Below, piece by piece: positions 6,636-12,977 of a DNA stretch of 56,805 nucleotides (position 1 is the first letter of the stretch; each line of letters starts with the position of its first letter). The stretch spans positions 1 to 56,805 of the forward strand of contig CAJFTW010000041.1 of assembly GCA_904420025.1 (NCBI GenBank), written 5' to 3'. The notes under the pieces were generated by a model. It saw nothing but the letters and a program-made list of their open reading frames with translations. It did no database searches and was not told the DNA's origin. The position numbers and the translations under genes were made by a program. This DNA comes from Candidatus Pseudolachnospira avium (GTDB lineage Bacteria; Bacillota; Clostridia; Lachnospirales; Lachnospiraceae).

Positions 6636-7481
6636 TTATTCCTCCTCGCTGTAGGTTAGTTGGACTTCCAGTTGATATTTAGCTTCCGGGTGGCCTTCCT
6701 CAAAAGTCTGGATTTTGGCTTGGAGGCTTGAAAGTCCTCCGTTCAAATCCTCCCAGCAGGCCGCTTTCAGAAGTTTCACTTTCCCTTGTTTACCCGCTTT
6801 CACCGGTTTCTTGTCCGCCTTTGCGGGAGACGCCGGTTTCTCATCCGTTTCTGTGGGAGATTCTGGTTTCTCCGGGGTGCTGGCGGTGCTGTCCGCATGG
6901 GTATCCAGGCTTTGCCGGTGGGCCGAATGAGACTTTTTTCTGCGCCGGATTTCCTGAACAGTCATGTCCGGCGTAAGCTCTTGAATCTGCTCATCCGCCA
7001 TGGGAAGCATTTCCCGGAGTGCGGAGATCGAAAAGTCCTCGTATTCCGGAAGAAGCCCCTAGTACATGCCGGTATCCGGATTCTGTTTACAAAACCGCCT
7101 GCAAATCCCCAATAGATTGGAGCAAGTGGTCTTGGAGAGGTTCCAACGCTTTAAGGCCAACTCATAGATGTTGGAACAGCCTTCCTGCCGGTAGAGCTTC
7201 GTCTTCTGAAGGAAGTGAAGATTCCGGGCAATCTGGAGATAGTTTTGCTCAATGTTTTGGACACAGGTGTCAATAGCGGCACAACACTGCTGAAAAAGGC
7301 ATCCCGTATCCATACCGGTAGATAACACCTCGACTGTCTTACAGGCGGGAGGAAGCAAAACGCTGACTTCCGCTCTGTCTGTATCGGCGGACTCTTGAGT
7401 AACCGGTTCCGATACCGGAACCGTTGTCCCCTCCGCTGGGGTCTCTATCGCTTCTTCTGTTACAATATTTATTTCTTCCAT
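6636..7481 (-). pseudogene. Element protein with in-frame TAG stop (281 codons)
   Basis: One uninterrupted frame except for TAG at 7059-7061 (codon 141). Before it: MEEINIVTEEAIETPAEG, an acidic start, then a helical domain NIEQNYLQIARNLHFLQKTK and IYELALKRWNLSKTTCSNLL, of the helix-turn-helix-like kind common on Clostridia plasmids. After it the frame goes on sensibly with GLLPEYEDFSISALREML and MTVQEIRRRKKSHS, a Ser/Thr/Pro/Lys-rich linker, and an acidic end. No frameshift and normal codon use on both sides, so the TAG is a recent nonsense change (CAG or similar), a sequencing error, or is read through. A restart at ATG 7010 would give the 124-residue 3' part. Next gene is rep, three bases on. 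Confidence 0.7.
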
Positions 7482-7721
7482 TTGTCAGTAAACTCCTTTC
7501 GGATTTAATCTGTTATTCGTGTATCATTGAATTTGTTGCTTTCTCCCCTGGTTGCCCCGGAATCAGCCGGGAATAAGGGTGGCTGTTTCGAGTGTGTAAG
7601 AGGCACCGAACGGGGTTTGAGGGGGAAGAAAGCACGTCTTTCCGTGGGTTTTGGGGTGTGAGAGGGGGTGGGTGTTCGGGGATGCGGTAATACTTGCCGC
7701 ATCCCCTCCCGGCCCCCTCGG
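7482..7721. other. Origin-bearing intergenic region upstream of the rep operon
   Basis: 240 bases between ftsK-like and the rep operon. Holds the origin-like hairpin (7678-7706), one of two CCCGGCCCC direct repeats (7708-7716; the other, 7729-7737, lies in the end of the ftsK-like gene), and a small GGAAAG/CTTTC hairpin near 7635-7655. ORFs here are low-complexity and lack binding sites; I reject them. No clear -35/-10 pair for the rep operon was seen. Confidence 0.6.
7678..7706 (-). other. Candidate rolling-circle origin stem-loop with circovirus-like nonamer
   Basis: Perfect 10-bp stem GGGGATGCGG / CCGCATCCCC (7678-7687 with 7697-7706) and nine-base loop. On the minus (rep-sense) strand the loop and first stem base read AAGTATTAC (7687-7695). 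Circovirus and related CRESS origins show T/AAGTATTAC or TAATATTAC in the loop of just such a hairpin, cut by Rep between the seventh and eighth bases. It sits upstream of the CRESS-type rep in the same sense, as in circoviruses. Direct repeats CCCGGCCCC 21 bp apart beside it could be Rep-binding iterons. Confidence 0.8.
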
Positions 7722-8510
7722 TCACAGCCCCGGCCCCTTGCCTTCGGCAATCGCCCGGGTCAGCGCCCGGAGGTCCGGCTGACGGTCCAAACGAGTACGG
7801 ATTTCCCGGCACATGGCCTCCCGGTTGGTAATCCAGGGCACCAGGATTTCCTGAACATCCGCCTGGCCGTCAATCAGAGCCAGCGCCTGCCCGGCTCCAT
7901 AGGAACCGGTAGGGTTTTCCTCCATCTCCCCGGCAAAGCCCAGCATGGAGAACTGCTCTCGACTACACCGGCCGAAGGATAGAACGCACTGGAACTGCTC
8001 CCGGGAGCCGCCACTAAATAAGGAAGCGTCCGCTCTCTGTACACAAAGCCAAATGCCGAAGTTCAGGCCCCGGCCCACTGCCAGGATTTCCGCCACCTTG
8101 GCCATCAGGGAGGCTTTCCGTTTTTTGTCCAACCCTTCCAAGTAGGTCAGCAAGCCGAACCATTCCTCCACCAGCAGGGTGTAATGTTGTGCCAGACGGA
8201 TGCGCCGATTCCGGACTTCTGTGAAGAAGTCATAGAAATCCTCAATTATTTGGACCGCTTCCACGCCGGAGGCGTAGGAAGGAGAACCGTCAAAAGGTTC
8301 GTATTCCTCCCCGGCCTTGTAATCCGCCAGATAAACCAAACTTTCCTTATTCCAGACCACTTGCCAAGCATACCACTGCATGGTCTGGCTCTTGCCGGAG
8401 CCGCTTTTTCCTGCCGCAAGGATGTTCGGCGTCTTTTTTGCCAGGATGACCTTCACGGGATTTCTTATCCCAAAATCGTAGTAATCCTCCCGCCGGTAGC
8501 CCAAGATCAT
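7722..8510 (-). CDS. FtsK/HerA-family DNA translocase of the element
   Basis: 262 residues. Walker A AAGKSGSGKSQT at about 32-43; YLADYKAG and LLVEEWFGLL around the Walker B region; conserved FGIWLCVQRADASLF (the arginine/glutamine sensor stretch) near 150-165. It is the motor core of FtsK/TcpA/TraB-type proteins without membrane domain or winged-helix gamma domain. Upstream gene encodes a one-pass membrane protein overlapping by four bases (ATGA), likely its anchor. Role inferred: pumping the element's DNA through a channel in conjugation, alone (as in TraB of actinomycete elements) or as coupling protein with a helper system. Start 8510 has GGAAG upstream. Confidence 0.88.
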   Translation of the reverse strand: MILGYRREDYYDFGIRNPVKVILAKKTPNILAAGKSGSGKSQTMQWYAWQVVWNKESLVYLADYKAGEEYEPFDGSPSYASGVEAVQIIEDFYDFFTEVRNRRIRLAQHYTLLVEEWFGLLTYLEGLDKKRKASLMAKVAEILAVGRGLNFGIWLCVQRADASLFSGGSREQFQCVLSFGRCSREQFSMLGFAGEMEENPTGSYGAGQALALIDGQADVQEILVPWITNREAMCREIRTRLDRQPDLRALTRAIAEGKGPGL

Positions 8511-9187
8511 CTGACGCTTCCTTCATTTTCCCCCTCATCTGGGAAGAGAGGGATTTCCTCCTCCAGGGGGGCCGGAATCGACGGAACTGTCTGTGGAGGA
8601 ACCTCTTTTGCCAGCTTGTCCTCCAGAACCCGCCTACTTCTTTCTGATAGCGGGGTGGCGATATGGACCAGTTCCGGGGTCACGGCCAGCAGGTAAATGG
8701 AGGGCAGGCGGCCTCGGAACTCCATGTAGAAGCCTTCCGAAATGTGTCGGGTGATCTTACAGAGGTCCTCCCGTGTAATGTTTCGGTAGGCTGGTTGGAG
8801 ACCGGCGGCCTTGAAAACGATGCGGTAAATACCTTGTTCGTCGACGAGAGCGCCTTCCAATATTGGAAGCAGATAGACCGCCTCGAGCCGGTTCCGAAGG
8901 GCTTTCAACTCCACCGATGTGAAGGTCAAGGTCAAGTCCAGGATTTCGTCCGGCAGTGGCTTGCCGGTCAACTCTGTGTAGCAGAACCGGGCCGCTGATG
9001 CAAAGAGCTTCTTTATTTTAGGAAGTTTCTGCTTCGCCCAAGTAATCAACTCCTTGCCCCCGATACCCAGTTCCCGGATTAAAGTTCGGACCTGGTCCGG
9101 GTGAATGACGATCATACCCACAAACAGAATCCCTAGCAGGACTAGCGGGGTTAAAATAATCCATAGCACGGCGTCCCAAAAATTCAT
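8507..9187 (-). CDS. Membrane protein partner of FtsK-like ATPase (226 aa)
   Basis: One N-terminal membrane segment (about 6-28, AVLWIILTPLVLLGILFVGM), a basic juxtamembrane stretch, then a soluble alpha/beta domain (DLTLTFTSVELKALRNRLEA, GIYRIVFKAAGLQ) and a proline/glutamate-rich tail (PPQTVPSIPAPLEEEIPLFP). No family recognised. Its start follows AGGAGG at 9187 and its stop overlaps the ATPase start, so the two are co-translated. Likely supplies the membrane anchor for the translocase, the same split arrangement as in some Gram-positive coupling proteins; this is inference. Confidence 0.8.
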   Translation of the reverse strand: MNFWDAVLWIILTPLVLLGILFVGMIVIHPDQVRTLIRELGIGGKELITWAKQKLPKIKKLFASAARFCYTELTGKPLPDEILDLTLTFTSVELKALRNRLEAVYLLPILEGALVDEQGIYRIVFKAAGLQPAYRNITREDLCKITRHISEGFYMEFRGRLPSIYLLAVTPELVHIATPLSERSRRVLEDKLAKEVPPQTVPSIPAPLEEEIPLFPDEGENEGSVR

Positions 9188-9249
9188 ACCGAATACCTCC
9201 TATCTGAAAATGTAAGGGCGGCGGGGCGAAACCGGCGCCGCCCGAATAG

Positions 9250-9600
9250 TTAAAATTCCTTGACAATACGGACGCCTTTTGCTCGGATGCTATCCTCGAT
9301 CGAACGAGAACGTTCATTGTAGTAAGGGGTCACGGTTGCGTCCTGAAATTCCAAGAACAGCTTTTGCCCGTTTTCCTGCATCTGCTCAAATTCCTCCATA
9401 TCCATAACCGGCGGAAGGTCCGGAACAAAAACGTGATACCTGTTGTACGATTCGATATTGGTCACATCGTAGACCTCCCCCAGGATCGTATCTGTCCGCC
9501 GGTTATCCACATATTGGAAGCGGGAATGCCAATCATGGCAAACGAACCGTAGCTCGGACTCTATCGTTTTTAATGGGATTCCCCTCAAAATGGTAGACAT
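9250..9600 (-). CDS. Unknown first gene of the transfer/replication operon (116 aa)
   Basis: Starts MSTILRGIPLKTIESELRFV with AAGGAGG eight bases upstream. No signal peptide, membrane segment or cysteine motif. Beta-rich middle (YHVFVPDLPPVMDMEEFEQM) and a C-terminal YNERSRSIEDSIRAKGVRIV. Small proteins in this place in Gram-positive mobile elements are often of the YdcP/Orf22-23 type, but I cannot match it to that family by eye. It heads the minus-strand operon from promoter 9734-9762. Confidence 0.7.
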   Translation of the reverse strand: MSTILRGIPLKTIESELRFVCHDWHSRFQYVDNRRTDTILGEVYDVTNIESYNRYHVFVPDLPPVMDMEEFEQMQENGQKLFLEFQDATVTPYYNERSRSIEDSIRAKGVRIVKEF

Positions 9601-10078
9601 ATATCCTCCTTAAATGTAGTTGGTTGTAAATTCAAATTTAAGGTTTTGCTGGCTCCCATGCCTAGGATCGGGAGACCATCGTATTTCTTGCTCCTCCTTC
9701 CTCGTTCTTTTGTTCACCGGTGATCATGCCTAAATTCTACGATAAATGAAGTTGAATAGCAAGAAATTAGGATTTTAACTTTTTCAATTTTCCGATTTGT
9801 TTTGCACTGGCCGTATCTATCTATTTTGAGCAAGAATATACATTGAAAGGGAGTTTTTGCTGGGAATGCTGATTCTGTTGGTTCCTTCATCAACAGGAGA
9901 AACTTTCCATTTTTGCGAGGAATATATAGTAAAGAAGCCTTTTTACCGCTATCGTTTCCAAAATGTCCCCCAAAGGGTAGTTCTTGCCGGGTTTTGGCCT
10001 CCCCTGAAAACAACTCAATCTGTCCGGCAAAGGTAAAAACCATTCTTTATCACCGAAAAAAAGTTTTCGGAGGTAAAA
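9601..10078. other. Regulatory intergenic region between divergent element operons
   Basis: 478 AT-rich bases with no supported gene. Contains the leftward promoter at 9734-9762, a perfect 10-bp palindrome TCACCGGTGA (about 9715-9724) just downstream of it that could be an operator, and the leader of the plus-strand XRE gene. A minus-strand ORF at 9714-10043 lacks a binding site and is rejected. Confidence 0.55.
9734..9762 (-). promoter_or_regulatory. Promoter of the leftward element operon
   Basis: Minus strand: TTGCTA (9757-9762), 17-base spacer, TAGAAT (9734-9739). The transcript would start near 9727, run through the TCACCGGTGA palindrome and into the 116-aa gene at 9600. Confidence 0.65.
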
Positions 10079-10429
10079 ATGGACCAGAAAAAAGAAATCG
10101 CAGACCGGCTAAAGAATCTTCGCACGAAAAAGGGGTTGACTCAAAAAGACTTGGCAAAAAAACTTGATGTTTCAAACACTCTCATCTGCAAAGTCGAAAC
10201 GGGAGAAGTTAACGCTTCGGATTTTCTTTTGAAAGCGTACCGGAACTATTTTGGGGTTTCACTTTCTTTCTTAAGAACAGGGAAGGAGCCAACGGGGCTT
10301 GATGAAGATAGCCTTGATGAGCTTTGTGGATTACTTAAATACTGCGACAAAAAACTAGAACAAACAGAAGAGGATATCGAGGAAACAAGAACGATTATAA
10401 AAAAAATTTTTGAACTAATGAATCCCTGA
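10079..10429 (+). CDS. XRE-family helix-turn-helix regulator of the element
   Basis: 116 residues. N-terminal Cro/C1-type HTH (about 9-63): RLKNLRTKKGLTQKDLAKKL and VSNTLICKVETGEVNASDFL. C-terminal part DEDSLDELCGLLKYCDKKLE and onward is a predicted coiled coil, likely for dimerisation. Transcribed away from the replication/transfer operon, whose promoter and palindrome lie in the shared intergenic region, so it is the natural candidate for controlling it. Followed by a good terminator. AT-richer than the host genes. Confidence 0.9.
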   Translation: MDQKKEIADRLKNLRTKKGLTQKDLAKKLDVSNTLICKVETGEVNASDFLLKAYRNYFGVSLSFLRTGKEPTGLDEDSLDELCGLLKYCDKKLEQTEEDIEETRTIIKKIFELMNP

Positions 10430-10437
10430 AAAAATTC

Positions 10438-10472
10438 AGAGCCCTGCTGTTTTGGCGGGGCTCTACTTTTTT
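10438..10472 (+). terminator. Terminator after XRE gene
   Basis: AGAGCCCTGC, six-base loop, GGCGGGGCTCT (10438-10464), then TTTTTT. Confidence 0.85.
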
Positions 10473-10596
10473 ATTTGTTCCATAAAAAAATATCACGTGC
10501 AGAAAATGTTGAGAAAGGATCCTGCTGGAGAAAGTGTTCCGACGCCGGAATAAACTACGTATATCGGTTAGTTGATAAAATAAACGAGGATGTATT

Positions 10597-10815
10597 TTAT
10601 TTACTAGGTTCCTTTTTATCGGAAAGGCCTAATAAATAGTCCGCCGACACATCATAAAATTTACACAGTGCTATCAACATTTCAACAGGAAGCCCATTTA
10701 CACCGGTTTCATACTGCGAGTAAGTGTTTTGAGCGATTCCCAGAACTTCCGCAAGTTGCTTTTGCGTTAGATTGCGGTCAAGCCGCAAATCCTTCATTCT
10801 TTCAGTGTAAAACAA
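10597..10815 (-). CDS. XRE-family repressor controlling the surface-protein gene
   Basis: 72 residues, essentially one Cro/C1-type HTH: MKDLRLDRNLTQKQLAEVLG and IAQNTYSQYETGVNGLPVEM, then LIALCKFYDVSADYLLGL. Start is TTG at 10815 (TTG TTT TAC ACT) placed five to six bases after GAGGTGAT; an internal ATG at 10797 would cut into the domain. Divergent from the LPXTG-like surface protein. Two identical-plan inverted repeats lie on that gene's promoter, the likely operators. Confidence 0.88.
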   Translation of the reverse strand: MFYTERMKDLRLDRNLTQKQLAEVLGIAQNTYSQYETGVNGLPVEMLIALCKFYDVSADYLLGLSDKKEPSK

Positions 10816-10860
10816 ATGGCATCACCTCAGAGGTGATTCTAACACAAAAAAATTTTCGGC

Positions 10861-10889
10861 TTGACAAATATCTTGAATAAAGATATACT
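10861..10889 (+). promoter_or_regulatory. Promoter of the surface-protein gene
   Basis: TTGACA (10861-10866), 17-base spacer, TATACT (10884-10889), near consensus. Its spacer and -10 are covered by operator 1. Confidence 0.85.
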
Positions 10890-10917
10890 TGGGCTGGAAT
10901 ATCTTAAATCAAGATAT
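10868..10917. promoter_or_regulatory. Pair of repressor operators, ATATCTT-N5-AAGATAT
   Basis: Two perfect seven-base dyads, 10868-10886 and 10899-10917, centres 31 bp apart (three helical turns). The first overlaps the -10 box. Likely bound by the adjacent 72-residue XRE protein; a standard repression layout. Confidence 0.8.
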
Positions 10918-10985
10918 ATTATATCTGATGGCATCACCTCAGAAGCCTGTCAGATACAAAATGAAGGGAAAGGAAGGCTCAAATA

Positions 10986-12191
10986 GTGAAAAGAAAATGG
11001 GTAGTCGCCATGCTGGCGGCGATGGCGTTGGCGGCGGGGAACGTGAGCGCTGTTTTTGCGAGTGAAGACGTGTCAGAATTAGAAGCTGGAAGCACAGAGG
11101 AGCGCCCGGGGTATGTATGGGTGGTTGACAAACCGGCGGAATACAAGACCGTGATTGTGGAGCCTGAGCAGGGGCATTATGAGCGTGTTCTGGTGTCTCC
11201 TGAGGAGGGTCATTGGGAAGTTGTAGTGGATGAGCCCGAGGAAGGTCATTTTGAGAAGAAAGAGGTTTCTCCTGAGAAGGGTCATTGGGAGAATATCGAG
11301 ATCACTCCTGAGGAGGGTCATTTCGAGTACCAGGTAGTTGGGTATGAGCCTATCTACGAGGAGCATGCTGTTCTGATCTGTAACGAATGCGAGGGGGTTA
11401 TTTACGATGCAACCGCTGGTAGCGGGCCTGCTGGTGGTGACCGTGTAGATAACATTAACTATCATGCCTCCCTCCATCCTGAAACTGGCTATAGTATATC
11501 ATACAGATCCGGAACTGTTAATCACAAAGTTGGAGAAAAACCCATTACAGAACAGGTTTGGGTTGTCGATAAGGAAGCCACCTATGATGACCGCTGGGTC
11601 GTTGATGAGCCTGCTGTCTATGAACAGGTTTGGGTAGTTGATAAGCCTGCTGTCACCCATAACGAGTATGTTGTGGATAAGGAAGCTGTCTACGAAGATA
11701 AGTGGGTGGTGGATGTACCGGCTGTTACAGAGCAGGTCTTAGTCAGCCCCGAAGAAGGTCATTGGGAACCGGTAGCCACCGGGGAGCCTACGGACCCGGC
11801 AACGGACCCTACTGAGGAGCCTACTGAACCGGAAACGGAACCTACAGAGTCCACTGAACCGGTGACGGAACCGGCGACCGACCCGGCAACGGAACCCACC
11901 GAGCCCACGGAACCTACCACTGAGGCACCGGAGAGCCAGCCTACGGAGGAAATCACACCGGCAGAGAGCACAGAGGCAGAGGCCACCGCTCCTGAGACCA
12001 CGGAAGCCACCGAAAGCGAGACCACCGGCGAGACAACCGGAGAGACCAGCACAGAGGAATCCAGCGAGGAGGAGCAGGTGGACATTCCCCAGACCGGTGA
12101 TCCCACCAGCCTGGCCTATCTAATCGGCTTTGCAGGTAGTGCGCTGGGTGGCGGCTCTGCCCTGGTTCTGAAGCTGAAGAAGCGCAAATAA
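10986..12191 (+). CDS. Sortase-anchored surface protein with VVDKPA / EEGHWE repeats (element cargo)
   Basis: 401 residues. Signal peptide 1-25 (MKRKWVVAMLAAMALAAGNV, cleavage near VFA-SE). Region 40-115 has alternating beta repeats of the kind VVDKPAEYKT and VSPEEGHWE; 125-190 contains CNEC and histidines (a possible metal-binding knot); 190-270 repeats VWVVDKPAVYE-type units. Then a Thr/Pro/Glu-rich wall-spanning stalk, about 275-365, and a sorting signal IPQTG, hydrophobic helix and KLKKRK tail. Start follows a long leader with GGGAAAGGAAGG. The only gene here with a signal peptide, on the opposite strand to the core, under its own repressor: typical cargo. Function unknown; adhesion or transfer contact is possible. 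Confidence 0.88.
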   Translation: MKRKWVVAMLAAMALAAGNVSAVFASEDVSELEAGSTEERPGYVWVVDKPAEYKTVIVEPEQGHYERVLVSPEEGHWEVVVDEPEEGHFEKKEVSPEKGHWENIEITPEEGHFEYQVVGYEPIYEEHAVLICNECEGVIYDATAGSGPAGGDRVDNINYHASLHPETGYSISYRSGTVNHKVGEKPITEQVWVVDKEATYDDRWVVDEPAVYEQVWVVDKPAVTHNEYVVDKEAVYEDKWVVDVPAVTEQVLVSPEEGHWEPVATGEPTDPATDPTEEPTEPETEPTESTEPVTEPATDPATEPTEPTEPTTEAPESQPTEEITPAESTEAEATAPETTEATESETTGETTGETSTEESSEEEQVDIPQTGDPTSLAYLIGFAGSALGGGSALVLKLKKRK

Positions 12192-12207
12192 TATAGAAAG
12201 AATCTTG

Positions 12208-12240
12208 CACCCCTGACTTCGGTTGGGGGTGTTCCTGTTT
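12208..12240 (+). terminator. Terminator of the surface-protein gene
   Basis: CACCCCTGAC, TTCG loop, GTTGGGGGTG (12208-12231), then a T-rich run TTCCTGTTTT. Confidence 0.8.
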
Positions 12241-12485
12241 TGACGCTTGCCCGGACGGCCCAACGCCCTGTTAGGGACCGCCGCTCCGGGCATCCTTCGG
12301 AACGCTGAAACCAATTCATTGTAATCAAGGAAAAAACGGGCACCGAAGTGGCCCCTGGTGGATACCGGCGGCAGACCCACAAAGCAGAAGGACGGTACTT
12401 TGGGGAAACAGAAGGCCCGGGGATTCCTCTTAAATACAGAAGGCGGCGGTCTCTACAGAAGGTAGGGAATGCCGCTTTTTTATGT
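12241..12485 (+). other. Non-coding stretch ending in a second terminator
   Basis: No supported ORF. Contains a GC-rich fold around 12249-12292 and ends in a compound hairpin (GCGGC ... GCCGC enclosing TCTCTAC / GTAGGGA, about 12443-12476) followed by TTTTTTAT. Two terminators 240 bp apart on the same strand suggest a separate small transcript, but I see no convincing promoter. Confidence 0.45.
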
Positions 12486-12523
12486 CTTGTGATGCGCTTG
12501 TCTACATGGTTATTTTGATGCGC
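12483..12523. repeat. Copies of the recombinase-promoter arm near the right end
   Basis: TGTCTTGTGATGCGC at 12483-12497 is the exact inverted copy of 4774-4788. A second GATGCGC lies at 12517-12523, just inside the right junction. See also TGCGC at 3061-3065, 3123-3127 and 4816-4820. Confidence 0.7.
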
Positions 12524-12525
12524 TA

Positions 12526-12560
12526 TTTTGATACAGATATACCGATGTCTGTGAGCGAAG
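12526..12560. other. Right attachment junction (element / cotJC 5' side)
   Basis: Element arm TTTTGATACAGATATA (12526-12541), shared CC (12542-12543), then cotJC sequence GATGTCTGTGAGCGAAG. The element arm is complementary at 13 of 16 positions to the left-end arm 3044-3059, so the excised circle would have a dyad attP around CC. attB would be the rejoined cotJC codons for T-D-I-G-T-E. Confidence 0.8.
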
Positions 12561-12726
12561 CGCGGGCCATCTTAAAGGGCATGGCGTACCGCTGGGAGAG
12601 ATAGCGCATGGAAGCGCCCATCTCGCCGTCGGGCCCTCCGTACTGGCTCATAATGAACTGGGCAATCTTCGGGTTGGGCTGCGAGATGTTTACCGGATAT
12701 TGCAGTCGTTTCTCATATCTCCACAT
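12544..12726 (-). CDS. cotJC: CotJC manganese catalase, 5' fragment (split by element)
   Basis: First 61 codons of cotJC: MWRYEKRLQYPVNISQ, PNPKIAQFIMSQYGGPDGEM, RYLSQRYAMPF, ending ASLTDI before the shared GG. Start 12726 overlaps the cotJB stop (TGATG), the usual coupling in cotJABC. In the present arrangement translation would continue four residues (ISVSK) into the element and stop at TAG 12523-12525, giving a 66-residue stub without the ExxH metal site. Excision restores the full gene. CotJC is a mother-cell coat protein with Mn-catalase fold, thought to protect spores from peroxide. Confidence 0.93.
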
Positions 12727-12977
12727 CAGCACATCCCTCCTTCCCAGGGCCAGGGGTCATCCAGCCAGGACCAGCCCTTTTCCGGGTCCACGTCGGTGAT
12801 CATCAGCGGGCCAATGTTGGCCACATATTCCTGATACGCTTTCTGGTAAGCTTCCCGCATTTTGCGGTAGTAGGCCAGGGCCTCCGGGTCATCCGGGTGG
12901 GTGTCCAGAAACAGAATCGCGTCATCTAAAACAAAGCCATACTCATACACTTTCTGTGCAATCGGATTTATCTGCAT
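12726..12977 (-). CDS. cotJB: Spore coat protein CotJB
   Basis: 83 residues matching CotJB: YEYGFVLDDAILFLDTHPDD, EALAYYRKMREAYQKAYQEY, IGPLMITDV, and WSWLDDPWPWE near the end. Inner-coat protein found with CotJA and CotJC. Start 12977 overlaps the end of cotJA and the stop overlaps the cotJC start, so the three are co-translated from the promoter near 13469-13497. Confidence 0.95.
   Translation of the reverse strand: MQINPIAQKVYEYGFVLDDAILFLDTHPDDPEALAYYRKMREAYQKAYQEYVANIGPLMITDVDPEKGWSWLDDPWPWEGGMC

Larger units (their letters stand above)
10817..10943. repeat. 15-bp direct repeat TGGCATCACCTCAGA flanking the operators
   Basis: Exact copies at 10817-10831 and 10929-10943. Read on the minus strand the left copy supplies the ribosome binding site (GAGGTGATGCC) of the repressor gene. 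The right copy lies in the leader of the surface-protein gene. They bracket the two operators and promoter. Confidence 0.75.
3042..12543. mobile_element. 9.5-kb integrative element in cotJC (serine recombinase, CRESS Rep, FtsK)
   Basis: Bounded by CC dinucleotides 9,500 bp apart inside one interrupted cotJC gene. Contents on the minus strand, from right to left: small unknown protein, membrane protein, FtsK/HerA ATPase, replication-origin-like hairpin, an ORF with an in-frame TAG, CRESS-type Rep, two small ORFs, large serine recombinase. On the right end: an XRE regulator (plus), an XRE repressor (minus) and a sortase-anchored surface protein (plus). No relaxase of the usual MOB types, no VirB4 or other mating-pair genes, and no phage structural genes were seen. 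It looks like a replicating integrative element, mobilised either by its own translocase (as in actinomycete elements) or by a helper. Confidence 0.9.

Noticed and set aside
7505..7812. Overlapping minus-strand ORFs upstream of the rep operon
   Set aside because: Proline-rich low complexity, no binding site, and they cross the origin hairpin.
3042..12543. Prophage interpretation of the element
   Set aside because: No capsid, terminase, portal, tail or lysis genes; Rep, FtsK and recombinase fit an integrative element.
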